IMG/VR virus record: IMGVR_UViG_3300032331_001651
Coordinates: 1-28,421 of that record
DNA length: 28,421 nt
DNA from: a virus
Reading direction: 5' to 3' (one strand)
Shown here: piece by piece, positions 1 through 7,346 of the stretch
How positions within the stretch are numbered: position 1 is the first letter of the stretch
Layout: each line of letters starts with the position of its first letter
Notes under the pieces: model-generated
Told to the model about the DNA's origin: nothing
Database searches by the model: none
What the model saw: the letters and a program-made list of their open reading frames with translations, nothing else
Translations under genes and position numbers: made by a program

Positions 1-209
1 TCGGGCAATGCCCAGCCTGTGCCGAGGAAGGAGGGGACAAACAACGCAACCACCTAGTCATCCAGGCAGACGGAAGGTTTGGTTGCGTTATCCACCCCGG
101 CGCCCAAGGCAAGGCACACAGACAACGCATATTTCAGCTTATAGGAGATAAAAGCGGCAAGGGTAGGCAGCACTTGCCCGCTACACCACTAGACATATCA
201 CTGTTATGA
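1..209 (+). CDS. Primase-type zinc-finger protein, C-terminal part (5' end outside window)
   Basis: Reading frame 3 is open from the window edge to the TGA at 207-209. The visible peptide has a CPAC pair, then NHLV, then GRFGCVIHPG, and a basic RQRIFQL tail. This C-x2-C...H...C-x2-H arrangement resembles the zinc ribbon at the front of phage and plasmid primases. Here the protein stops about 40 residues after the ribbon, so it is probably a small stand-alone zinc-finger protein of roughly 80-100 residues rather than a full primase-helicase. The true length cannot be judged because the start is missing. It overlaps the next start by ATGA, which implies coupled translation. Replication-related DNA binding is an inference from the motif. 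Confidence 0.7.
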   Translation, partial: GQCPACAEEGGDKQRNHLVIQADGRFGCVIHPGAQGKAHRQRIFQLIGDKSGKGRQHLPATPLDISLL

Positions 210-532
210 TAGTAACAAACACAACCAAACTATTGATGGAGGCACCGCACCTTGTGAAAATAGGAGTGCAGCGTGGCTGGCTGTCGTACCCCAAGGACAT
301 GGCGTTCAAGGAGGACGGCACGCCAGCCCCGGTGATGCAGGTTGAACCGGAAGTCACCGACCAGCGGCACACACCGGAGATGGCACGCAAGGCCTACGAC
401 CTGCGGGACCGCGGCCTATCGCTCAATGATGTCGCCACGGCCTGCCAAGTGCCCCGAGGCAGCGTGGTCTACCTGATCAGCAAGGGGCATGAGCTCTTCC
501 TCGCAAGCCAACGAAAGGACATTGTACCATGA
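206..532 (+). CDS. Small helix-turn-helix protein, putative DNA-binding
   Basis: This is a 108-residue protein whose ATG overlaps the stop of the zinc-finger gene (ATGA) and whose stop overlaps the next start in the same way. Residues about 58-95 read as a helix-turn-helix: a helix with AYDLRDRGLS, then LNDVATACQVP, then RGSVVYLISKG, the pattern of Sin3/Hin-like or transposase-type HTH domains. The first 50 residues show no recognisable motif. The likely role is DNA binding, either as a regulator or a replication accessory, judged from the HTH and from its position between a primase-type zinc finger and the packaging genes. I do not recognise the family, and the domain call is moderate. Confidence 0.7.
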   Translation: MIVTNTTKLLMEAPHLVKIGVQRGWLSYPKDMAFKEDGTPAPVMQVEPEVTDQRHTPEMARKAYDLRDRGLSLNDVATACQVPRGSVVYLISKGHELFLASQRKDIVP

Positions 533-1317
533 ACGCAACCAAGGCAGAATCCCCGCAGATGGCAGATCCAACAGAACAACCGGCACAGACAGGCACCAGG
601 CCGTCAATCCACTTCAGTATGTACGCCTACGGTGGCATGAGTTCCGCGTGCATCATGTCTTGGGTCGACCTAACCGCCAAATTCTCATGGTCGGACAGGC
701 AGACCGACCTGCGCACCATCCGGGAGGATGCATTGATCAGCCGGTCCCGGTGCCGCGCCACCAAGTGGTTCATTGACTCAGGCAAGGACGTGTGGATCCA
801 ACTCGACCACGACATTGAGTTCGATGCATCCGACATTATCCACATGGCCGAGCTGGCCCATGAGCACCAGGCAACGGTCTGCATCCCCTACCCATGCCGG
901 ACAGTTCCGCCCAGGCCGGCCCTGCGCCCAAAGGCCGAGCACCTGCAGGCCCTGAAGCATCAGGTCTCTGACGCCGAATGCGCAGCGGAGCTTGTACCCA
1001 TCACGATGTTCGCGTCCGGATGCCTCGCAATCCCCCGTAAATGCCTTATGGCGACGCTTGAGGCCCTGGAAGGGTCAGGAGTGCAGTACCCGTACAAAGT
1101 CGACTGGTGCGAGGATGTGCGCGTCGAGCGCTTCCCTACCTTGTGGATGCCGTTCGCAATGGAATCGAGGCCGGGTAAACTCGAGTATCTCTCTGAGGAT
1201 TACGCTGCGGCAGTCCGGATGACCCTGGCAGGTGTGCAGCACTTCGCTATGAAGCCCAAAATGCAACTCAACCACTGGGGAGAGTACCCATACTCGTTCA
1301 AGCCTTATGCCGGGTGA
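529..1317 (+). CDS. Glycosyltransferase-like protein (GT-A fold, family 2-like)
   Basis: This 262-residue protein starts inside the previous stop (ATGA). After a low-complexity N-terminus of about 25 residues, it has an SRCRATKWFIDSG segment followed by DVWIQLDHDIEF. The D93-H94-D95 there looks like the metal- and nucleotide-sugar-binding acidic motif of GT-A enzymes. Near the C-terminus LEYLSEDYAAAVRM (E223-D224) resembles the ED(Y/W) catalytic-base motif. Phages carry such proteins to modify host surface glycans, their own virion or their DNA; the substrate here cannot be told. Its place directly before the packaging genes is unusual for a decoration gene. Confidence is fair for the fold and low for the substrate. 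Confidence 0.62.
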   Translation: MNATKAESPQMADPTEQPAQTGTRPSIHFSMYAYGGMSSACIMSWVDLTAKFSWSDRQTDLRTIREDALISRSRCRATKWFIDSGKDVWIQLDHDIEFDASDIIHMAELAHEHQATVCIPYPCRTVPPRPALRPKAEHLQALKHQVSDAECAAELVPITMFASGCLAIPRKCLMATLEALEGSGVQYPYKVDWCEDVRVERFPTLWMPFAMESRPGKLEYLSEDYAAAVRMTLAGVQHFAMKPKMQLNHWGEYPYSFKPYAG

Positions 1318-1927
1318 GAAGCCAAAGAAAAGACCAAGTCTCGAGGACGTCGCCAAGGCCGCTGGAGTCAATTACCTGTACACGCAGCGAGTGCTGTCAG
1401 GTAACACCGAGATCCCCCAGGCAACGCAGGAGAAGGTCTTCAACGCAGTCAAAGAGCTTGGGTACGTCAAAACACACCACCCCGGCCAACACTTCAACAA
1501 CAAGCTGACCCAAGAAAAAGCAGACGCTGTCGTCGCTGGTATCCTGGAGAACAAGTCGATTGATAAGATTGCGGAAGAGACCGGACTTGGCCCCACCACT
1601 ACGTTTAAGCTGATCCGAGGAGTTAAGGTCCCGGTAGACTATCCAGAAAACGAGGAGGACTGGCGGAAAGACGTGACCGGGTTTTTGGAGGTTGCAATCT
1701 GGAAGGGCACCAAGCGACTAGCTGAATCCTCTATTAACTTGATAGATGATAGGGGCTTACCCGTAGCGGTCGCTGTGCTGACCGACAAACTCGCTGTAAT
1801 TAAGGGTCAACCTACCTCAATTCACCTTGCCATGACGGCCTCAGTAAACCACCGCGACCTGATGAAGGACCTCAAAGAGCGCGATGTGACCCCTGTGAAC
1901 GACGAGCAGACGCCCGACCTGGTTTAG
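1307..1927 (+). CDS. Putative terminase small subunit with LacI-type HTH
   Basis: This 206-residue protein overlaps the preceding gene by 11 nt. Residues about 10-54 (SLEDVAKAAGVNYLYTQRVL...VKELGY) are a near-textbook LacI-family HTH plus hinge-like segment, but no periplasmic-binding domain follows. Residues about 67-105 contain a second HTH (IDKIAEETGLGPTTTFKLIRG). The C-terminal third has GLPVAVAVLTDKLAVIKGQPT, a helix-pair motif I associate with phage small-terminase-like and transposase-like proteins. Two HTH units and a position just upstream of terL support a DNA-recognition subunit of the packaging motor. A transcriptional regulator remains possible. No strong Shine-Dalgarno is visible, so translation is probably coupled to the gene before it. 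Confidence 0.6.
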   Translation: MPGEKPKKRPSLEDVAKAAGVNYLYTQRVLSGNTEIPQATQEKVFNAVKELGYVKTHHPGQHFNNKLTQEKADAVVAGILENKSIDKIAEETGLGPTTTFKLIRGVKVPVDYPENEEDWRKDVTGFLEVAIWKGTKRLAESSINLIDDRGLPVAVAVLTDKLAVIKGQPTSIHLAMTASVNHRDLMKDLKERDVTPVNDEQTPDLV

Positions 1928-1939
1928 GTAATGGCCCGA

Positions 1940-2116
1940 AATGTCCTACCCCTACCGCGGCAGCACCACTGAAAACCACGCTTTTAGGCCTGTTTCTGGC
2001 ACTCATGCCTACAATAGCAGTTATATTCACTTGGTGACGCAAACCAGCAGCAAACCCCTGCAAACATTGATCGAAACGCACGTCAGCACCCCTCCGCCGG
2101 GCCAATGTCCTACCCC
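1940..2116 (+). repeat. Pair of 13-nt direct repeats (aatgtcctacccc)
   Basis: The identical 13-mer aatgtcctacccc occurs at 1940-1952 and 2104-2116, 164 nt apart, both inside the non-coding region before terL. By simple expectation such a match is unlikely in a stretch this short. Spaced identical sites next to terminase genes would suit protein binding, for example by the HTH-bearing small terminase encoded immediately upstream. That link is inference. Confidence 0.6.
2054..2069 (+). promoter_or_regulatory. 16-nt intergenic repeat, copy 1 (acccctgcaaacattg)
   Basis: This 16-mer matches 25865-25880 exactly. Both copies lie in the same orientation in the two longest non-coding gaps of the window, one upstream of terL and one upstream of the right-hand gene module. 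A phage promoter element, an operator, or a packaging or recombination site are all possible. No sigma70-type -35/-10 pair frames it. Confidence 0.6.
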
Positions 2117-2205
2117 GTTACAAGGGCCACCCCGGGGGAGGGGGTCGGGCAATCCGCGGCGACGGTAAAAGTCGACGGGTTTCCCAAAGCGAAAAATATT
2201 AGGAA

Positions 2206-3918
2206 ATGAGCCAACCACCCAACCTCTGCCTCACCTGCTCCAAGCCCTTCGAGATCATCAAGGTCCGCACCGGCTCCAAGCAAAAGCGCTTCTGCTCCGA
2301 CCACTGCAACGACACCTGGTGGAACGAGCAACCGCTGCACCCTGTCATCCCCCGGGTAGACGCCCATCACCCCCGCGCACTTGAGCTCAAGCAGAAGCGC
2401 ACCCAGCTCGTGCTCCTTGAAAAGGCCGACCCCTACACCTACGGCTTCATCCCGGACCACTGGGAAATCGCCAACACCGAGTTCCAGGCCACCCAAGAGC
2501 TCCTCATCTCCGGCGGCAACCGCGCCGGTAAAACCCTCTGGGCCGCCCGCCGCGTGGTTCAAACCCTCATCGAGAAGGAGAACGCATCGGTACTCTGCTG
2601 CCACACCTCTCACGCCACCTCGGTCACCGTGCAGCAACCCGCCATCTACAACTATCTCCCCGTCGCACTCCGGGCGACCAAGAAGGGCCGTATCCACTAC
2701 CTGAACTACAGCCGCAAGAACGGCTTCACCGACGGCTCATTCATCCTGCCCAACGGCTCCCGCTGCGACTTCCTGAACTACACGCAATCCGAGAACACCA
2801 TCGAGGGCCGCGAGGCCGACCTGATCTGGTGTGATGAGCTCGTGCCCCAGTCCTGGGTGGACACACTGCGCTACCGTCTGATCACCCGCCGCGGCAAGTT
2901 ATTGGTGACACAGACTCCGCTGGAAGGTGTGGCTAGTGTGTACAAGGAATTCACTGCTGGCTCTGCTATATCGGCCTTTTATGATGCTGAGTTGCTCAAA
3001 GGCAAACAAGCGCTGCCTACGTGGCCCATAGGAAAGGCTGCTCGCACTATGGTTCAGGCTCAGACCAACCGGAGGACGGTGTTCTTCTTTAGCGAGGACA
3101 ACCCGTACAACCCCTTCGACGAGATGAAGAGCAAACTCGTCACCTCGCCCATAGGCCAGATCCTGACCCGGGCCTACGGCTGGGCCTCGGACAACATCGG
3201 CAAGGCCTTCGCCCGTTTCCGCCCGGATATCCACTGCATCCCGGCCTCCAAGGTGCCACCCGGCGGCACGCTATACATGGTCTGCGACCCCGCCGGCGCC
3301 CGGAATTGGTTCTGCCTATGGCTCCTAGTCTACGAGGATGGCAAACGCATCGTGGTGCGTGAGTTCCCCGACTTCTCTAACTACGGAGAGTGGGCACTAC
3401 CGTCCGAAAAACCCGACGGCAAGCTCGGTCCCGCGCAAACCCTAGACGCCGGCCGTTCCATCTCCGAGTACCGCAACCTCTTCCGCCAGATTGAGTCCGA
3501 CCTCGGCTACGGCGAGCCCGTCATGCGACTGATCGACCCCAAGGCCGGAGGTTCTCCCGCGCTCTCCGAGGCCGGCGGCACGACCCTCATCGACCTCCTA
3601 GCCGAATCCGACGACCCCACCGACGATGGCATGGCCTTCATTCCCGCACCCGGCGTGCCCGTCGATCAGCGCACCAGCGCCATCAATTCACTCCTATCCT
3701 ACGACGCCACCCAGCCCCTTACCGCGCTCAACGAGCCCTCCCTCTACATCACCAACGACTGCGCCAATCTTATCTACGCACTCTCCGAGCACACCGGACG
3801 CGACGGGCAGAAAGGTGCGACCAAGGATCCAATCGACTGCCTGGGGATGCTTTTAGTCTCAGGTCTTGCCTTCGTAGGCCGCGGGGGCTTTGATTGCCGC
3901 GGCGGCGGTGGATACTAA
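2206..3918 (+). CDS. terL: Terminase large subunit (packaging ATPase-nuclease)
   Basis: This 570-residue protein pumps DNA into the prohead and cuts concatemers. The ATPase domain has a Walker A at 103-110 (GGNRAGKT) and a Walker B with catalytic Glu at 205-211 (DLIWCDE). The nuclease domain shows candidate metal-binding acids at D361 (MVCDPAG), D444 (LIDPKAGG) and D541/D544 (KDPIDCLG), the usual RNase H-like layout. An extra N-terminal segment has C8-x2-C11...C30-x3-C34 and looks like a zinc ribbon, which is uncommon on this family. The length is slightly above typical. The start has an AGGA unusually close to the ATG. Bases about 2895-3095 use more A/T-ending codons than the rest. The identification is secure. 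Confidence 0.95.
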   Translation: MSQPPNLCLTCSKPFEIIKVRTGSKQKRFCSDHCNDTWWNEQPLHPVIPRVDAHHPRALELKQKRTQLVLLEKADPYTYGFIPDHWEIANTEFQATQELLISGGNRAGKTLWAARRVVQTLIEKENASVLCCHTSHATSVTVQQPAIYNYLPVALRATKKGRIHYLNYSRKNGFTDGSFILPNGSRCDFLNYTQSENTIEGREADLIWCDELVPQSWVDTLRYRLITRRGKLLVTQTPLEGVASVYKEFTAGSAISAFYDAELLKGKQALPTWPIGKAARTMVQAQTNRRTVFFFSEDNPYNPFDEMKSKLVTSPIGQILTRAYGWASDNIGKAFARFRPDIHCIPASKVPPGGTLYMVCDPAGARNWFCLWLLVYEDGKRIVVREFPDFSNYGEWALPSEKPDGKLGPAQTLDAGRSISEYRNLFRQIESDLGYGEPVMRLIDPKAGGSPALSEAGGTTLIDLLAESDDPTDDGMAFIPAPGVPVDQRTSAINSLLSYDATQPLTALNEPSLYITNDCANLIYALSEHTGRDGQKGATKDPIDCLGMLLVSGLAFVGRGGFDCRGGGGY

Positions 3919-3929
3919 AAGAAACGATC

Positions 3930-6017
3930 ATGCAAGGCGATTCATACAAGCAAGCAACCGACGTGATGGCACGGGTCGGCGACGAGCCCAATGTACCGGC
4001 ATTAACCGAAGAACTACGGCGCTCGGCCACCGACTACGGCGTCTTCGCCCGTGTCGAAAATGTGGAGAACGTGCGCTTCTGCCGCTGGCCCGGCCAGAGT
4101 GACGATGGCAAGAAGTGGAATGATTCCAACCGTAATGCCCCGGCATTCCCCTGGGACGGTGCCTCCGACACGCGCATCCCGCTGGCCGACGAGGTGATCA
4201 ACGGCCTCGTCGACCTCTGTTCCACCTCCTTCTGGCGCTCGATGCTCCGCGTGTCGCCAACCAACATCAGCCAGCTCGACCAAGCGGTCACCGCGCACAA
4301 CCTGATGGACTGGACGGTCAACGCCCGGATGTACAACGACCTCACCCGCGAGGTCGAGTTGCTCTCTCAGTACCTCTGGACCTACGGCTGGGCCGGCGTC
4401 CACGTCACATGGCAGCAGGAGCTCGGACAGAAGGAGCAGCACCTGACCATGGATCAGGTCATGGCCCTCGCAGCCCAGTCTCCCGAGGGATCGGTCCTGG
4501 CCGACCTGCCCAATCTCATCGCCAACCCCGAGGCCGACGACCAATCCGCGGAGCTCCTTCTGGCTGCCTTCCCCAACCTGCGCAAGCGCCGAGCACTCAA
4601 AGCCATCCGCGAACTGCGCGAGGAGGGCGAGTGCGACTTCCCCATCCCGACCATGGTCACCAACAAGCCCATGATCGCTGCCCTCGCGCCTTGGGACGAG
4701 TTGGTGTTCCCGCCCGAGACCACCGATATTCAGTCCGCCCGAGTAGTCTTCCGCCGGTTCTACATGACGGAGGCCCAGCTCCTGAACAAGGTCGAGACCG
4801 AGGAGTGGGATGCCGAGTGGGCCCAGGAGGCCATCAACACGATGGGCCGTTTCAGCGACTACGCTGCCTTCCAGTATGGCGCCGTCGGCATTGCCGAGAA
4901 CTCCATCCTCGACCGCGAGAACCTGATCGAGGTGGTCTATGCCTACCAGAAAGCAGTCGACTCAGACGGCATCCCCGGCGTGTTCTACACCGTCTTCAGC
5001 CCCCAAGTCGGCGACAAGTGGGGCTACTTTGAGGGGCTCGACTACGCGCACGGCCAGTATCCCTTCGTTATCTGGCGCTCCGAGCTCATCCACCGCCAGA
5101 TCACCGAGAGCCGTGGCGTACCCGAGGTCTGTTCCACCTGGCAGCATGAGGTCAAGGCCCAGCGCGACTCCATCTTCGACTACACGTCGCTCGCCACGCT
5201 CCCGCCCATCGAGGTCCCCAAAACCCGCGGCGGAAACCTCAAGATCGGTCCCGCCATCCAGATCCCGGTGCTGCGCCGCGGCGAGATCGGCTTCCTGGCA
5301 CCGCCCGCCCGCGAGCCCGGTGTAGCCTTTCAACTGATCGCGGCCATTGAGGCCCAGACCGACCGCTACTTCGGACGCCCGACCGAGAAGGTTCCGCCAG
5401 TGATCACCCAGATGCGCCAGCAGCGCCTGATCAACAACTGGCTGCATGGCTGGACCGAGGCATTCCGCCAGGTACTAGCCCTCACGCTGCAGTACATCGG
5501 CCCTGCCGAGATCCAGCGCATCACAGCCTCGGCCACCCCGCTCCCGCAGGACGTGCAGGACTTCGACGTGATGCTGAAGTTCGACGTGCGCGAGATGAGC
5601 ACCGACCTCGTGACCGAGAAGCTCAAGGCCATCAGCACCCTCGTTCTGCCCCTCGACACTGCCGGCGTGATCGACCGGGCCAAGCTGATCTCCGTCGCTC
5701 TCCGGGCCATCGACCCGACCTTAGCCAGCGAACTCGTCATGCAGCAGGGCCCTGCCGCGCAGAAGATGTTCAACGAAACCAACGACGAGATCGCGCTGAT
5801 GTCCCTCGGCAATCCCCCCCAACTCCGGGAGAACGACCCCACCGCGCCCATGCGCCTCCAATTCAGCCAGCAAGTGCTGCAATCCAATCCGAAATATCAG
5901 GCGCAACTGCAGCAGGACCCGCTTTTCCAAGCCAACCTGCAGAAGTACATTGAGAACCTGCAGTTCAGCGTCCAACAGCAGCAGAACGCCATCACCGGCC
6001 GCCTCGGAGTCCAATGA
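3930..6017 (+). CDS. Portal protein
   Basis: This 695-residue protein directly follows terL. It matches podovirus-type portals: an N-terminal segment VRFCRWPGQSDDGKKW, then AFPWDGASDTRIPLADEV, then a long mixed core, and a Gln-rich C-terminal helix (residues about 640-695) like the portal barrel or tail. As a dodecameric ring it would sit at one capsid vertex and bind the terminase and then the adaptor. I chose ATG 3930, 11 nt after the terL stop. A TTG at 3894 would add 12 residues and overlap terL by 25 nt, but those residues are low-complexity (RRRW) and unlike a portal start. No clear Shine-Dalgarno precedes 3930. Gene order terL-portal-scaffold-capsid supports the call. Confidence 0.9.
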   Translation: MQGDSYKQATDVMARVGDEPNVPALTEELRRSATDYGVFARVENVENVRFCRWPGQSDDGKKWNDSNRNAPAFPWDGASDTRIPLADEVINGLVDLCSTSFWRSMLRVSPTNISQLDQAVTAHNLMDWTVNARMYNDLTREVELLSQYLWTYGWAGVHVTWQQELGQKEQHLTMDQVMALAAQSPEGSVLADLPNLIANPEADDQSAELLLAAFPNLRKRRALKAIRELREEGECDFPIPTMVTNKPMIAALAPWDELVFPPETTDIQSARVVFRRFYMTEAQLLNKVETEEWDAEWAQEAINTMGRFSDYAAFQYGAVGIAENSILDRENLIEVVYAYQKAVDSDGIPGVFYTVFSPQVGDKWGYFEGLDYAHGQYPFVIWRSELIHRQITESRGVPEVCSTWQHEVKAQRDSIFDYTSLATLPPIEVPKTRGGNLKIGPAIQIPVLRRGEIGFLAPPAREPGVAFQLIAAIEAQTDRYFGRPTEKVPPVITQMRQQRLINNWLHGWTEAFRQVLALTLQYIGPAEIQRITASATPLPQDVQDFDVMLKFDVREMSTDLVTEKLKAISTLVLPLDTAGVIDRAKLISVALRAIDPTLASELVMQQGPAAQKMFNETNDEIALMSLGNPPQLRENDPTAPMRLQFSQQVLQSNPKYQAQLQQDPLFQANLQKYIENLQFSVQQQQNAITGRLGVQ

Positions 6018-6256
6018 AACTGACCGACGAACAGCTTTCCGAGGCCCTCTCCGTGTCCGAGGAGCACCCCGTGCTCAAGGCCATGGGCCAAATCCTCGAC
6101 GACACGCTGCGGGATGAGGTGCACAACGCCATCATCCCATCACTTTCTGCGGAGGACCGTGCCTATAACTCGGGCCGGGCCGCCGCAATCAAGGATCTCA
6201 TCGCACAAATCAGTGCGTTAAGAAACGGGAGGGAGTTGACTTCCGGTCAATTCTAG
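6014..6256 (+). CDS. Small head-module protein of unknown function
   Basis: This 80-residue protein starts in the portal stop (ATGA). It is mostly helical in appearance, with an acidic first half (LTDEQLSEALSVSEEHPVLKA) and a NSGRAAAIKDLIAQISAL helix near the end. Short genes like this often lie between portal and scaffold in podoviruses. I recognise the general type (a helical protein with an LxDxxRDE...AYNxGRA pattern) but know no defined function. A scaffold- or portal-associated accessory role is a guess from position. Confidence 0.7.
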   Translation: MKLTDEQLSEALSVSEEHPVLKAMGQILDDTLRDEVHNAIIPSLSAEDRAYNSGRAAAIKDLIAQISALRNGRELTSGQF

Positions 6257-6335
6257 GCTCTCACTCACACAACGGCTTCTTGGTTGGCCTTCAATAACCA
6301 TGGCGCAGCATACCCGGCTTGCAGGGTCTAAAAGC

Positions 6336-7343
6336 ATGGACATCCCGACGACACAGGAAGCGAAACCTGCCCAAAACACGGCACAGCCCCCAATCAACCC
6401 GATGCAGTTCGACGAATCGGCGTTGGCCAAGCTACTGAAGTCACGCTTCAGCGGGGAGGAAGACAAGGCGTCAGTTGTCGAGCGACAAGCGCCGGAGCCG
6501 GAATCCACTTCTGTGGACGATCAGGCCGAGGATGCGGAGCCGACCGCAGAACAAACGGACGATCAGGCCGAGTCGCCTGATCAGGAGGTTCTTTCCGAGA
6601 CCGAAGAGAACAGCGACGAGGAATCGCTGGGTTACCGCAAGCGGATCGACAAGCTCACGCGCCAGAAGAAAGAGGCGCTGGAGAAGGCCGAGGCGCTCGA
6701 GCGGGAGCTCAACGACGCCAAGACCAAGCTGGAGCAGAGTGTTGATAGGCCGACCGCGGTGCAGTCCGCAGCAGACCCGTTCGCCGATGTCTGGGAAGTG
6801 TCGAAGCTCAACGATGAGTGGAGCAAGGCCCGGAATCTGAAACGGTGGTGCGAGGACAACATTGACGGCTGTGAAGTAGAGGGCAAGGAGTACAGTTCGG
6901 ACGAGGTGAAGCAGATCAAGCGGCGCGTAGAAGACGCCATCGACCTGCACATCCCCAACCGTGCTCGCTTCCTGCAGAACTATCAGCAGATCAAGCCCAT
7001 CGCAGAACAGCTCTACCCATGGTGGAAAGACCGTTCAGCTACCGAGTACACCGAGGCGCAGGCCGTCCTGCGGCAACTGCCGCAGATTGCCTCACTTCCG
7101 GAGTACCAGGTGCTGGTCGGTGACTTCATTGCCGGGCGCAAATTGCGTCTGGCACAGGAGTCCGCCAAGGGCAAGCCATCTGCCACCCGCCCACTAGTCA
7201 AGGCACCCAACCAGCCCGGTCGACCGACCGCAATCCCTGCAAAGAAGGATGCGGCCAAGGTCGGCCTGGATAACGCCAAGTCGCAGTTCCGAAAGTCCGG
7301 GACGACCACCGAATTAGCCCAAGTACTCAAAAGGATGCTCTAA
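6336..7343 (+). CDS. Capsid scaffolding protein
   Basis: This protein of about 335 residues lies directly before the major capsid gene, which is the standard scaffold position. It is highly charged: an acidic, Glu/Asp-rich and proline-rich first third, then a predicted coiled coil (KRIDKLTRQKKEALEKAEAL and onward), then a helical middle and a basic C-terminal tail with KSQFRKSGTTTELAQVLKRML. A basic C-terminal helix that docks on the capsid is typical of scaffolds. I prefer ATG 6336, with AGGG about 10 nt upstream. ATG 6300 would add 12 residues but has no ribosome-binding site. The protein would direct prohead assembly and then leave. The acidic N-terminal half is probably disordered. Confidence 0.8.
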   Translation: MDIPTTQEAKPAQNTAQPPINPMQFDESALAKLLKSRFSGEEDKASVVERQAPEPESTSVDDQAEDAEPTAEQTDDQAESPDQEVLSETEENSDEESLGYRKRIDKLTRQKKEALEKAEALERELNDAKTKLEQSVDRPTAVQSAADPFADVWEVSKLNDEWSKARNLKRWCEDNIDGCEVEGKEYSSDEVKQIKRRVEDAIDLHIPNRARFLQNYQQIKPIAEQLYPWWKDRSATEYTEAQAVLRQLPQIASLPEYQVLVGDFIAGRKLRLAQESAKGKPSATRPLVKAPNQPGRPTAIPAKKDAAKVGLDNAKSQFRKSGTTTELAQVLKRML

Positions 7344-7346
7344 ACC

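Larger units (their letters stand above)
1928..2205 (+). other. Non-coding region upstream of terL
   Basis: These 278 bases carry no convincing gene. They contain a 13-nt direct repeat (1940 and 2104), one copy of a 16-nt sequence shared with the gap at 25865, a CCCCGGGG palindrome inside a G-rich stretch near 2130-2150, and weak -10-like hexamers (TACAAT at 2010-2015, TATATT at 2022-2027) with no good -35 partner. The region sits between the putative small terminase and the large terminase, so it could hold a promoter, a packaging-recognition site, or both. Those roles are inferred from position and repeats only. Confidence 0.55.

Noticed and set aside
2005-2030. TACAAT and TATATT as sigma70 -10 boxes
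   Set aside because: No -35 hexamer stands at 16-18 nt; kept only as a remark in the non-coding entry.
1941-2168. 75-residue + strand frame in the gap before terL
   Set aside because: It has no ribosome-binding site, the residue mix is typical of random frames (P, T, S, R-rich end), and it covers the repeats; no family is recognised.
2381-2704. Long frames inside terL, portal and scaffold in other frames, and minus-strand frames such as 2110-2697 and 4014-4544
   Set aside because: They are long because of high G+C in well-supported genes. Their peptides are Arg/Ser/Pro- or Gly/Val-rich shadows without motifs.
3894-3929. TTG start for the portal gene overlapping terL
   Set aside because: It adds an RRRW-type sequence with no ribosome-binding site. 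ATG 3930 fits the spacing better.
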